Origin: Alphaproteobacteria bacterium
Lineage (GTDB): Bacteria > Pseudomonadota > Alphaproteobacteria > JAEULC01
Reading direction: 5' to 3'
DNA length: 64,000 nucleotides
Assembly: GCA_020846275.1 (NCBI GenBank)
Contig: JADLEG010000100.1
Coordinates: forward strand, 48,699-112,698
In this document: positions 19,018 through 28,881 of the stretch, piece after piece
Layout: each line of letters starts with the position of its first letter
How positions within the stretch are numbered: the stretch's first letter is position 1
The notes under the pieces: model-generated
The model's database searches: none
What the model was told of the DNA's origin: nothing
The model's input: only the letters and a program-made list of their open reading frames with translations
Made by a program: the position numbers and the translations under genes

Positions 19018-19075
19018 CTCATCCTTGGACAGGCTCGGGATGAGGACCTCATGGCGAGCCTGTCGAACCATGAGG
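19018..19075. repeat. REP-like paired-hairpin element
   Basis: Two adjacent hairpins fill the gap between cca and the GDSL gene. The first has arms CTCATCC and GGATGAG (19018-19044), the second CCTCATGG and CCATGAGG (19047-19075). Their inner loops are also complementary (GACAGGCTCG with CGAGCCTGTC), so the whole unit can fold as one cruciform. The sequence closely resembles an intergenic palindrome dispersed in many Caulobacter, sphingomonad and related genomes. Genome-wide copies are expected but cannot be checked here. Confidence 0.75.
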
Positions 19076-19096
19076 GTCGCGCTTTCTCCAGGCCCG

Positions 19097-20377
19097 CTAT
19101 CGACCGGGCCCGTTCGCTTCGATCCGTCGCCGCAATTCTGCGAGACATGCCTCGCGGCTGGCGGTGAAATCGCCCGCCTCCCACCAGGCGGTCAGCGTGT
19201 CGATCAGCTCGCCGACCCTGGGGCCGGCCGGCACGCCGAGCGCCAGCACGTCGCGGCCCTTGACCGGCAGTTCGCGGCGCTGCCAGGCCGACGCCTCGTC
19301 GAACAGCGCGCGCCAGTCCTCGGCTTCCCGCCGCGCAAGCTGGCCGCGCTTCGCCGCCGTCTCGGCCGCCCATGCCATCAGCACCACGTCGCGGCGCAGC
19401 GCGTCGTCGATGCGATTGAACGCGATGCGGCGCGCCTGGGCGGAGAGATCGGGCGAAAGCCCGGTCGGCGGCGCCGCGAGCGCGGCAAGCCGGTCGCGCT
19501 GCGCCACCGAAAGCCGCAAGCGCTCGGCTACCGCAAGCGCGGCCCCGCGACCGCCGGCGATCAGGGCGGCCAGGCGCCGGATCGCATCGCCGCCCACGGT
19601 GATGCCCTCGATGGTCACGAGCGCGCGCAGCGCATCGATGCGCTCGGCCTCCGCGAGATAGGCCTTCAGTATCCCCGCCTCGTCCATCAGGGATAGCACC
19701 GATGCCGGCTCGGCGGCATCGAGCAGGCGCAGGGTCTCCTGCGCGAGGCGTTCGCCCGACAGGCCCGGCAGCAGGCCGGCCAGGCGCTTGCAGGCGGCAA
19801 GCCCGTCCGCATCGGGCGGCGGCTTGCCGTAGTGGGCGTGGAAGCGGAAGAAGCGCAGCAGGCGCAGCACGTCCTCGCGGATGCGCGTCTCGGCATCGCC
19901 GACAAAGCGCACGCGCCCCGCCTCGAGATCCGCGCGGCCGCCGAAGTAGTCGTAGAGCTGGCCGTCGGGCGCGCAGGACATCGCGTTGAACGTGAAGTCG
20001 CGCCGCGCCGCGTCCTGGCGCCAGTCGTCGGTGAAGGCGACGACAGCGCGCCGCCCGTCGGTTTCGACGTCGCGCCGGAGCGTCGTGATCTCGAAGGGCC
20101 GGTGCTCGCTGACCGCAGTGACGGTGCCGTGCGCGATGCCCGTCGGCACGGCATGGATGCCGGCCGCCTTCAGCCGCTCCATGACCAGGGCGGGCGGTTC
20201 CGGCGTGGCGATGTCGATATCCTTGACCGGCCGGCCGATGCAGGCGTCGCGCACGCAGCCGCCGACGAAGCGCACCTCGGCGCCGCCGGCGGCGATCGCG
20301 TCCAACACCGCCCGGGTAGCCGGCGCGGTCATCCAGGATTGCGGCTGCAGGCGCACGACGCCGCTCGGCCGCGTCAT
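19097..20377 (-). CDS. cca: CCA tRNA nucleotidyltransferase / poly(A) polymerase family
   Basis: Adds or repairs the 3' CCA of tRNAs. The 426-residue protein has the class II nucleotidyltransferase head: VRFVGGCVRDACIGRPVKDIDIATP near residues 35-58, with the catalytic Asp pair in DIDIA, then GIAHGTVT, ITTLRRDVETDGRRA and ARRDFTFNAMS, and the helical tail DVLRLLRFFRFHAHYG. No HD phosphohydrolase motif is seen, as usual in Alphaproteobacteria. It heads toward DUF6111 and NUDIX genes in the same orientation with a 10-bp gap, a conserved alphaproteobacterial grouping. Confidence 0.92.
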   Translation of the reverse strand: MTRPSGVVRLQPQSWMTAPATRAVLDAIAAGGAEVRFVGGCVRDACIGRPVKDIDIATPEPPALVMERLKAAGIHAVPTGIAHGTVTAVSEHRPFEITTLRRDVETDGRRAVVAFTDDWRQDAARRDFTFNAMSCAPDGQLYDYFGGRADLEAGRVRFVGDAETRIREDVLRLLRFFRFHAHYGKPPPDADGLAACKRLAGLLPGLSGERLAQETLRLLDAAEPASVLSLMDEAGILKAYLAEAERIDALRALVTIEGITVGGDAIRRLAALIAGGRGAALAVAERLRLSVAQRDRLAALAAPPTGLSPDLSAQARRIAFNRIDDALRRDVVLMAWAAETAAKRGQLARREAEDWRALFDEASAWQRRELPVKGRDVLALGVPAGPRVGELIDTLTAWWEAGDFTASREACLAELRRRIEANGPGR

Positions 20378-20387
20378 GGCGATCGGG

Positions 20388-20675
20388 TCACGGGGTCGTT
20401 CGCCCGGGGACGAGCTTGCCGTTCTCCATGTGCGCGGGCTCGTAATGCGCGCCCGGCTTGGCGCCGGTGTCGACGAAATTGACGGCGAGCGATATCAGCA
20501 TCAGCACGACGCCGGCCAGCACCAGCCATGACCACGGCACGTCGACCTCGGCCGGGGTCGCGCCGCCCGATGGATCCCGCGCCCGCGCGCGCCGGCCCAG
20601 GTGCCACGCGTAGAGGAGGTAGAGCATGGTCGGCAGGACCAGCGGCAGCACGATCGAGGCCAGGACGCGGATCAC
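20388..20675 (-). CDS. DUF6111 family membrane protein
   Basis: A 95-residue protein with two transmembrane segments, IVLPLVLPTMLYLLYAW (about residues 8-24) and WLVLAGVVLMLISLAVNFV (about 50-68), and a polar C-terminus ending KLVPGRTTP. It matches DUF6111 proteins that accompany NUDIX and cca genes in Alphaproteobacteria; their function is unknown. The gaps on both sides are about 10 bp, so it is in the middle of a DUF1285-NUDIX-DUF6111-cca operon. Confidence 0.8.
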   Translation of the reverse strand: MIRVLASIVLPLVLPTMLYLLYAWHLGRRARARDPSGGATPAEVDVPWSWLVLAGVVLMLISLAVNFVDTGAKPGAHYEPAHMENGKLVPGRTTP

Positions 20676-20687
20676 GTTTCCACGCCT

Positions 20688-21317
20688 TCAACGACGCAGC
20701 GCTTCCGACAGGTTCACCAGCATCCCGGCCGTGGCGCCCCAGATGTAATAGCCGAGATAAGGCCAGACGTAGAACTGGCGCGTCATGCCGTTGATCACGC
20801 GCTCGCGCAGCTCGACATTGGCGGGATCGAGGATGAAGCGCAGCGGCACCTCGAAGACCTCCGCCACCTCGGTCGGGTCGGGCCGCAGCTCGCCGGGCGG
20901 GTCGACCACGCCGACCACGGGCGTCACCTCGTAACCCGTGCGGATCACGTAGGTGTCCAGCCGTCCGACGATCTCCACGTTCGCCGGCGGCAGGCCCACT
21001 TCCTCCTGCGCCTCGCGCAGCGCACAGGTCGTCGCGTCCACGTCGCATTCCTCGATGCGGCCGCCCGGAAAGCTGACCTGGCCGGCATGGTCCGCCAGAT
21101 GCGGCGAGCGCTGGGTCAGAAGAACGGTCATCCCGGCGGGGCGGTCGACGATCGGCACCAGCACGGCGGCGGGGCGCAGCGTCTTTCCCTCGGCCAGCAG
21201 TTCGCGGCGGCGGAAATCGGGGTTGAGGTCGCCGTCGCCGCGTTCGCGGCGGCGCAGCGGCTCGGCAAGGCGCCGGCGCACCGCTTCGCGCGTCAAGCTC
21301 TGCTGGCCGGTCAGCAC
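20688..21317 (-). CDS. NUDIX hydrolase, CoA pyrophosphatase-like
   Basis: A 209-residue NUDIX enzyme. The box is GGRIEECDVDATTCALREAQ followed by EEVGL, which fits GX5EX7REUXEEXGU. The preceding LLTQRSPHLADHAGQVSFPG matches the UPF0035/CoA-diphosphatase subgroup (NudL-like), so it probably hydrolyses CoA or a related dinucleotide. The GTG start overlaps the DUF1285 stop (GTGCTGA), giving translational coupling; a longer upstream frame lacks family similarity. Confidence 0.87.
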   Translation of the reverse strand: MLTGQQSLTREAVRRRLAEPLRRRERGDGDLNPDFRRRELLAEGKTLRPAAVLVPIVDRPAGMTVLLTQRSPHLADHAGQVSFPGGRIEECDVDATTCALREAQEEVGLPPANVEIVGRLDTYVIRTGYEVTPVVGVVDPPGELRPDPTEVAEVFEVPLRFILDPANVELRERVINGMTRQFYVWPYLGYYIWGATAGMLVNLSEALRR

Positions 21318-21907
21318 GGGCCTTCGGCGCGGCCGAGCGGAAAGAACATGCCGGCGCTCCAGATGCCGAAATGGCTTTGCCCGCCGACGCATTCGCAGCC
21401 GCCCAGCGCCACGAGTTCGTAATAGACCGAGCGCGCGATGCGCGCCTCCAGCCCGTCGCGCACCAGCACATAGGGCCGCGGCTCTTCGGTCACAGGATCG
21501 TGAACCACGCGAATCGGATGCGCCTTGTCCGCGACGATTTCGTCGTCGACATTGGTCCGGAACCGCAGACGCTGGCTGCGCGCTGCCCCTTCTGCATCCA
21601 CGGCAACGGCGATGAAAGGGGCATCGTCGACGGCAATCCGGCCCCGCTCGGCCGGCGTCACCAGCCAGAAGCTGCCGTCGGCCTCGCGCCGCAGCACCGT
21701 GGAGAACAGACGGACCAAGGGCTTACGGCCGATGGGCGAGCCCTGGTAGTGCCAGACGCCTTCGCGGTCGATCCGCATGTCCAGATCGCCGCAAAGGATT
21801 GGCATGCGGCTTGCGGGACCGGGCGATAGGCCGCCGGTCTTGGCGGGCGATGCGCCCAAGTGGGTTAGGATGCTGTCGGGCTCGCGTGTCATACTAGGCG
21901 TCGCCAT
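21311..21907 (-). CDS. DUF1285 family protein
   Basis: A 198-residue protein of DUF1285. Conserved pieces are MRIDREGVWHYQGSPIGRKP, LVRLFSTVLRREADGSFWLV, TPAERGRIAVDDAPFIA and ARSVYYELVALG. Structures of the family show a fold linked to nucleotide or ligand sensing, but function is not established. It is the first gene of the DUF1285-NUDIX-DUF6111-cca operon. It could start at the ATG five residues in. It diverges from the MoxR gene across about 65 bp. Confidence 0.87.
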   Translation of the reverse strand: MATPSMTREPDSILTHLGASPAKTGGLSPGPASRMPILCGDLDMRIDREGVWHYQGSPIGRKPLVRLFSTVLRREADGSFWLVTPAERGRIAVDDAPFIAVAVDAEGAARSQRLRFRTNVDDEIVADKAHPIRVVHDPVTEEPRPYVLVRDGLEARIARSVYYELVALGGCECVGGQSHFGIWSAGMFFPLGRAEGPC

Positions 21908-21972
21908 ATGATCCTAGGTCCCGCACCCACCGGCAAGCCCCCGAGGGCCAAGCCATCCTGGAGGAGCAGTCC

Positions 21973-22986
<1,014 letters not shown>

Positions 22987-23008
22987 GCAGCGGGGCGAAA
23001 CCGCCGCG

Positions 23009-23908
23009 ATGACCGCCGCCGCCACCGCGCCCGCGATCGCGCGCCGGCACCAGGCCGAGGAGCTGGCGGCAAGCCTGCCGCCGCTGCTGGTCGCCGCCGA
23101 GCGCGTGGCGTCGACCGTGGCGCAGGGCGTGCACGGGCGGCGGCGGGTCGGCCAGGGCGACTCGTTCTGGCAGTTCCGCCAGTACCAGCCGGGCGACCCC
23201 GTGCAGCGCATCGACTGGCGCCAGTCGGCCAAGCGCGAACATGCCTATATCCGCGAGAACGAGTGGGAGGCGGCGCAGTCGGTCTGGCTGTGGCGCGATC
23301 CGTCGCCGTCGATGGCCTGGCGGTCGGGCCGCGAGTTGCCCGAGAAGCGCGAGCGCGCGGATCTCCTGACCCTCGCGCTGATGGCGCTGCTCATCCGCGG
23401 CGGCGAGCGCATCGCGCTGCTGGGATTGCCGGTGCGTCCCGCGACCGGCCGCGGCGCGCTGACGCGGCTCGCCGATGCGTTGCTGTCCGGCGCGGCGGCG
23501 CGCCCGGGCTCGCTGCCCGCGTTCGAGCTGCTGCCGCGCTTCGCGCATGTCGTGATGATCGGCGATTTCCTGGAGCCGCTCGACAAGCTCAACGACCTGG
23601 TCGGCCGCTTTGCCGGGCGCGGCATCGGTGGCTACATCCTGCAGGTGCTCGATCCCGCCGAGACCGCCCTGCCTTTCTCGGGCCGCGCGCGCTTCGAGGG
23701 GCTGGAGGGCGAGGCCGAGCATCCGGTCATCGGCCGCGTCGAGGCGGTGCGCGCGGAATACCGCGACCGCATCGAAGCGCAGCGCCAGGGGCTGATCACT
23801 ATCGCGCGCGCCGCACGCTGGGGCTTCGGCCGGCACACGACCGACCACCCGCCGCAAAGCGCGCTGCTGACGATGTACCAGGCGCTCGCGCGCCAGGCGA
23901 GGCGCTGA
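23009..23908 (+). CDS. DUF58 domain-containing protein
   Basis: A 299-residue protein carrying the DUF58 signature FRQYQPGDPVQRIDWRQSAK (near residues 55-75), followed by a VWA-like fold (SVWLWRDPSPSMAW). It lacks transmembrane segments. DUF58 proteins always travel with MoxR ATPases and are thought to be their substrates or adaptors. It lies 22 bp behind MoxR and is followed by the DUF4159 gene after one base. Confidence 0.9.
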   Translation: MTAAATAPAIARRHQAEELAASLPPLLVAAERVASTVAQGVHGRRRVGQGDSFWQFRQYQPGDPVQRIDWRQSAKREHAYIRENEWEAAQSVWLWRDPSPSMAWRSGRELPEKRERADLLTLALMALLIRGGERIALLGLPVRPATGRGALTRLADALLSGAAARPGSLPAFELLPRFAHVVMIGDFLEPLDKLNDLVGRFAGRGIGGYILQVLDPAETALPFSGRARFEGLEGEAEHPVIGRVEAVRAEYRDRIEAQRQGLITIARAARWGFGRHTTDHPPQSALLTMYQALARQARR

Positions 23909-23909
23909 C

Positions 23910-26669
23910 ATGCTGAGCCTGGGGCCCCTCGCCTTCGCCATTCCATGGGTCCTGACGGCGCTCGTCACGCTGCCGCTGCTGTGGCTGCTGCTGCGCGTGA
24001 TCCCGCCGGCGCCCAAGCGCATCCGTTTCCCGGCGCTGGTCCTGCTGCTGGGGCTGAAGCAGCGCGAAGAAACCCCGCGCTCGACGCCGTGGTGGCTGAT
24101 CCTGCTGCGGCTGACCATCGCCGCGCTGGTGATCCTGGCGCTGGCAAGGCCGCTTTTGAATCCGAGCGGCGAATTGCCGGGCAGCGGCCCGCTGATCCTG
24201 GCGATCGACGACGGCTGGGCGGCGTCGCGCAGCTGGCCGCAGCGCCAGGCGATGATGATGGACCTGCTCGACAAGGCCGAGCGCGGCGAGCGCCCGGTCC
24301 TGATCGCGACCACCGCGCCGGCCGAGAACGGCGAGGTGCCGAACCCGACAGGGCTGCTGCGGGCCGACGAGGCGCGCACCCATATCCGCGCGTTGCAGCC
24401 CAAGCCCTGGCCGGTGGACCGCGCCATGGCGCGCGAGCGGCTGGACCGGGTGAAGCTGCAGGGCGCGGCCTTTGCCGTGTGGATCAGCGACGGGCTGGCC
24501 GGCACCGACGACCGGGCCTTTGCGCAGCGCCTGCAGGAGTTCGGCGGGCTGCGCGTCGTCGCCGATCCAGTCGAACGCCAGCCGCACGTATTGCTGCCGC
24601 CCGGCAGCGAGGGAAGCGACTGGACGGTGCGCCTGCTTCGCCCAACGGCGCCGGGGCCCGAGCGGGTGTTCCTGCGCGCGCTGGCCGGCGACGGCCGCGT
24701 GCTGGCGCGCGAACCGGTCGACTTCGCCGCCGACGCGCTGAAAACAGAGTTCAAGCTGGCTCTGCCCGGCGAGCTGCTGAACGAGCTGGCGCGGATGGAG
24801 ATCGACGGCGAACGCTCGGCCGGCGCCAGCATCCTGCTGGACGAACGCTGGCGCCGCCGCCCCGTCGGCATCGCCACCACCGCGCCGGTCGGGTCCGGCC
24901 AGCCGCTGCTGTCCGACATCTTCTATATAGAGCGTGCGCTCGCCCCCTTCGCGGAAATCCGGCGCGGCGGCGTGGCCGAGCTGCTGAAGCGCGAATTGTC
25001 GGTCATGATCCTGCCGGACTCGACCACGCCCGACCCCGACGAGCGCGAGCAGATCAAGCGCTGGATCGATGCCGGCGGCACGCTGATGCGATTTGCCGGT
25101 CCCACCGTGGCGGAGAATCCCGACGACCTGGTGCCGGTGCCGCTGCGTCGCGGCGGCCGTCTGCTGGGCGGTGCGCTGGCCTGGACCCAGCCGGCGCAGC
25201 TCGCGCCGTTCGAGGCGACCAGCCCCTTCGCCGGCCTGCCGGTTTCCCAGGACGTCACCGTGTCGCGCCAGGTGCTGGCCGAGCCCGCGCTCGATCTCGC
25301 CGACAAGACCTGGGCGCGGCTGGTCGACGGCACGCCGCTGGTCACCGCCGCCAAGCGCGGCGGCGGCTACCTGGTGCTGGTGCATACCTCGGCCAACACG
25401 ACCTGGTCGAACCTGTCGCTCTCCGGCCTGTTCGTCGAGATGCTGCGCCGCGTCGTGCGGATCAGCCACGGCGTGGCCTCCGGCGCCAGCGGCGAAGGCG
25501 TGCTGCCGCCGCTGCTCACCATGGACGGCTTCGCCCGGCTGCAAGCGCCGCCGCCCACCGCCGCCGCCATCCCGGCGCGCAGCTTCGGCGACACCAAGGC
25601 CGGCCCGCGCCACCCGCCGGGCTTCTACGGCCAGGACGCGGCGCGCCGCGCGCTGAACCTTTCCTCCTCGCTGGGCGAGCCGAAGCCGCTCGGCGCCCTG
25701 CCCGCCGGCGTCGAGCGCGCCTCCTATGCCGAGGCGCGCGAGACCGACCTGAAGCCCTGGCTGCTGGCAATCGCGCTGATCCTGTTCATCGCCGATACGG
25801 CGCTGGGCCTTGTACTGCGCGGCCTGGTGCCGCTGCCGGCCTTCGCGCGCGCCGCGACGGCGGCAGCCGTCGTGCTGGGCGTGCTGGCATTCGCGCCCGC
25901 CGCCGAGGCGCAGACCCGCGCCAACCGCGCCCAGGCGCAGGGCGCCGACGGCTTCGCGCTGGAAGCGACGATCGAGACGCGGCTTGCCTATGTCATCACC
26001 GGCAACGGCCAGCTCGACGAGACCAGCCGGGCGGGCTTGAGCGGCCTGACCAAGGTGCTGAACCGGCGCACCGCGGTCGAGGCCGGCGAGCCGATGGGTG
26101 TGAGCCTGGAGGAGGACGAGCTGTCGTTCTTCTTCCTGCTCTACTGGCCGATCGACCCGGCGCAACGCCCGCTCAGCGCGCGCGCGGCGCGCAAGGTCAA
26201 CGAATACCTGCGCAATGGCGGCTCGATCCTGATCGACACCCGTGACCAGGCCGACGCGCCGGCCTCGCTCGAAGGCATGACCGCCAGTGCGCAGCGCCTG
26301 CGCCAGATCGGCCGCGGCCTGGCGATCCCGCCGCTGGTCCCGGTTCCGCCCGACCACGTGCTGACCAAGGCCTTCTACCTGATGCAGGACTTCCCCGGCC
26401 GCTATGCCGGCGGGCAGCTCTGGGTCGAGCAGCCGGACAGCCGGGTCAACGACGGCGTCTCCTCGCTGGTGATCGGCGGCAGCGACTGGGCCGCCGCCTG
26501 GGCCACCGACGAGGGCGGCCGCCCGCTCTACCCGGTCATCCCGGGCGGCGAGAACCAGCGCGAGATGGCCTATCGCTTCGGCGTCAACCTGGTGATGTAC
26601 GCGCTGACCGGCAACTACAAGGCCGACCAGGTGCACGTGCCGGCGATTCTCGAGAGGCTCGGCCAATGA
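23910..26669 (+). CDS. BatA-N-terminal and DUF4159 membrane protein
   Basis: A 919-residue membrane protein. The N-terminus has a BatA-type double membrane segment (ALVTLPLLWLLLRVIPPAP, then ILLRLTIAALVILALARPLL) flanking a basic loop. A long VWA-like and glutamine-amidotransferase-like periplasmic/cytoplasmic region follows. A second membrane pair is near residues 615-665. The C-terminal 250 residues are DUF4159, including LLYWPIDP, NGGSILIDTRD and a closing GGENQREMAYRFGVNLVMYALTGNYKADQ. It overlaps the next gene by four bases. The role in the MoxR system is unknown. Confidence 0.88.
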   Translation: MLSLGPLAFAIPWVLTALVTLPLLWLLLRVIPPAPKRIRFPALVLLLGLKQREETPRSTPWWLILLRLTIAALVILALARPLLNPSGELPGSGPLILAIDDGWAASRSWPQRQAMMMDLLDKAERGERPVLIATTAPAENGEVPNPTGLLRADEARTHIRALQPKPWPVDRAMARERLDRVKLQGAAFAVWISDGLAGTDDRAFAQRLQEFGGLRVVADPVERQPHVLLPPGSEGSDWTVRLLRPTAPGPERVFLRALAGDGRVLAREPVDFAADALKTEFKLALPGELLNELARMEIDGERSAGASILLDERWRRRPVGIATTAPVGSGQPLLSDIFYIERALAPFAEIRRGGVAELLKRELSVMILPDSTTPDPDEREQIKRWIDAGGTLMRFAGPTVAENPDDLVPVPLRRGGRLLGGALAWTQPAQLAPFEATSPFAGLPVSQDVTVSRQVLAEPALDLADKTWARLVDGTPLVTAAKRGGGYLVLVHTSANTTWSNLSLSGLFVEMLRRVVRISHGVASGASGEGVLPPLLTMDGFARLQAPPPTAAAIPARSFGDTKAGPRHPPGFYGQDAARRALNLSSSLGEPKPLGALPAGVERASYAEARETDLKPWLLAIALILFIADTALGLVLRGLVPLPAFARAATAAAVVLGVLAFAPAAEAQTRANRAQAQGADGFALEATIETRLAYVITGNGQLDETSRAGLSGLTKVLNRRTAVEAGEPMGVSLEEDELSFFFLLYWPIDPAQRPLSARAARKVNEYLRNGGSILIDTRDQADAPASLEGMTASAQRLRQIGRGLAIPPLVPVPPDHVLTKAFYLMQDFPGRYAGGQLWVEQPDSRVNDGVSSLVIGGSDWAAAWATDEGGRPLYPVIPGGENQREMAYRFGVNLVMYALTGNYKADQVHVPAILERLGQ

Positions 26670-28774
26670 TCGGCGGCGCGTCGGTCCAGTTCGCGCCGCT
26701 CATGCCCTGGGTAGGGATCGCGGCGCTTGGCGTCGCGCTGTTGCTGGTGATCGCGGTCGCGTTCTGGCGCCGCGCCGGCGGAGCGGCCTGGCGGCTGGCG
26801 ATCGGCGCGCTGCTGCTGCTGGCGCTGGCCAATCCCTCGCTCGTCAACGAGCAGCGCGAGAACCTGCCGGATGTCGCCGTGCTGTTGGTCGACGAATCGG
26901 CCAGCAACCGGATCGCCGATCGCGCGGAGCAGCGCGAGGAGACCGCCAGGCGGATCAAGGAGCGCCTGAAGGACGAGCGCGATCTTGAACTGCGCGAGGT
27001 TCGCGCCGGCGCGGCCGACGCCTCGCTCGCCGGCGGCGAGGAGGGCACGCGGCTGTTCCAGGCGCTCGACCGCGCGCTGGCGGAGATCCCGCGCAAGCAG
27101 CTCGCGGGCATCATCATGCTGACCGACGGCCAGGTGCACGACGCACCCCAGCGCGACAAGGACGGCAACTTTCAGGGCGAGGCCCTGCCCGCGCCGCTGC
27201 ACGCGCTGTTGACCGGCCATCCGGGCGAGGCCGACCGCCGCCTGCGCGTGGTGCAGGCGCCCAGCTTCGGCATGGTCGGCAAGCGCCAGACCATGACCGT
27301 GCGCGTCGAGGACGAAACCGCGCCGGCGGGCACGCGCGCGCGCCTGACGATCCGCGAGAACGGCGGCGAGCAGAAGGTCGAGTCGGTGCCGGTGGGCGTC
27401 GACCACCAGGTCGAGCTGAAGATCGAGCACGGCGGGCTGATCGTCTACGAGCTCGAGGTCGATGCCGGCCAGCGCGAGTTGTCGCTGGTCAACAACCGCG
27501 CCGTCGTGTCGGTCAACGGCGTGCGCGACCGGCTGCGTGTGCTGCTGGTGTCGGGCGAGCCGCATGCCGGCGAGCGCACCTGGCGCAGCCTGTTGAAGGC
27601 CGACCCGTCGGTCGACCTGGTGCATTTCACCATCCTGCGCCCGCCGGAAAAGCAGGACGGCACGCCGATCCGCGAATTGTCGCTGATCGCCTTCCCGATC
27701 CGGGAATTGTTCGAGCTGCGGCTCGACGATTTCGACCTGATCATCTTCGACCGCTACCGCCGGCGCGGCGTGTTGCCCAACGCCTACCTGCAGAACATCG
27801 CCGCCTTCGTCGAAAAGGGCGGCGCGTTCCTCGAGGCGGTCGGCCCGACCTATGGCACGCCGCTCGGCCTCTATCGCAGCCCCCTGGGCGCCGTCCTGCC
27901 GGGCGAGCCGACCGGGCAACTCTTCGAGCAGGGGTTCCGGCCCAAGCTGACCGACATCGGCAAGCGCCATCCGGTGACCGCCGAGCTGCCGGGCGCCGAG
28001 GCGACCATTCCCGCCTGGGGCCGCTGGTTCCGCCAGGTCGAGGTCGAGGCGACGCGCGGCAAGGCCCTGATGGGCGGCGTCAACGACCAGCCCCTGCTGC
28101 TGCTGGACCGCGTCGGCAAGGGCCGCGTGGCGCAGGTCTTGAGTGACCACATGTGGCTGTGGGCGCGCGGCTACGAGGGCGGTGGCCCCTCCTCCGAGCT
28201 GCTGCGGCGGACCGCGCACTGGCTGATGAAGGAGCCCGAGCTCGAGGAGAACGTGCTGAAGGCCAGCGTCCAGGGCGGGCGCCTGTCGGTCACGCGCCGT
28301 GTGCTCGAGCGCGACGACAAGAGCGTCACCGTCACCACGCCGAGCGGCGAGGAGAAGAACCTGGAGCTGGTCGAGGACCTGGCCGGCCGCGCCAACGGCG
28401 CGCTCGCCGTCACCGAGCCCGGCCTCTATCGCGTAAGCGACGGCCAGCGCACCGCCATCGCCGCGGCCGGCTCGCTGAACCCGCTGGAATACGCCGACCT
28501 GCGCGCCACCCCCGACAAACTCAATCCGGCGATCGAGGCGAGCAAGGGCACCTATCGCTGGCTGGCCTCGGCCGCGGGCGCGTCGATCGCCGTGCCCGAC
28601 ATCCGTCGCGTGCTGCCCGGCCGCTCGACCGCCGGCCGCGACTGGATCGGGCTTACCCGCAACGGCGAGTACCGCGTGACGGGCGTGCAGCAGATCCCGC
28701 TGCTGCCGGTCGTGCTCGTGCTGGCGCTCGCGCTCGCCGGCTTGGCGCTGGCCTGGTGGCGCGAGGCGAAGTAG
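26666..28774 (+). CDS. VWA-like membrane protein of the MoxR cluster
   Basis: A 702-residue membrane protein. It has two N-terminal transmembrane stretches (GIAALGVALLLVIAVAF and LAIGALLLLALANPSLV). A VWA-like strand VAVLLVDESASNRIADR has the DxSxS-type start of a metal-ion site (DESAS), and IIMLTDGQVHD carries the second metal ligand. A large beta-rich ectodomain and ThuA-like segment follow (DLIIFDRYRRRGVL, GGAFLEAVGP). One C-terminal membrane helix (VVLVLALALAGLALAWW) closes it. It is the last gene of the MoxR cluster and is translationally coupled to the previous one. Confidence 0.85.
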   Translation: MIGGASVQFAPLMPWVGIAALGVALLLVIAVAFWRRAGGAAWRLAIGALLLLALANPSLVNEQRENLPDVAVLLVDESASNRIADRAEQREETARRIKERLKDERDLELREVRAGAADASLAGGEEGTRLFQALDRALAEIPRKQLAGIIMLTDGQVHDAPQRDKDGNFQGEALPAPLHALLTGHPGEADRRLRVVQAPSFGMVGKRQTMTVRVEDETAPAGTRARLTIRENGGEQKVESVPVGVDHQVELKIEHGGLIVYELEVDAGQRELSLVNNRAVVSVNGVRDRLRVLLVSGEPHAGERTWRSLLKADPSVDLVHFTILRPPEKQDGTPIRELSLIAFPIRELFELRLDDFDLIIFDRYRRRGVLPNAYLQNIAAFVEKGGAFLEAVGPTYGTPLGLYRSPLGAVLPGEPTGQLFEQGFRPKLTDIGKRHPVTAELPGAEATIPAWGRWFRQVEVEATRGKALMGGVNDQPLLLLDRVGKGRVAQVLSDHMWLWARGYEGGGPSSELLRRTAHWLMKEPELEENVLKASVQGGRLSVTRRVLERDDKSVTVTTPSGEEKNLELVEDLAGRANGALAVTEPGLYRVSDGQRTAIAAAGSLNPLEYADLRATPDKLNPAIEASKGTYRWLASAAGASIAVPDIRRVLPGRSTAGRDWIGLTRNGEYRVTGVQQIPLLPVVLVLALALAGLALAWWREAK

Positions 28775-28881
28775 CGGCGGCGGCCCCGGCATCCCTGTTC
28801 GCGCGTCGCGCGGCGGCGCTATATTCTCCTGGAACGGCAGCGGCGACACGCGCCGCGGCGAAGGGAGACCAGGCAGCCGCC

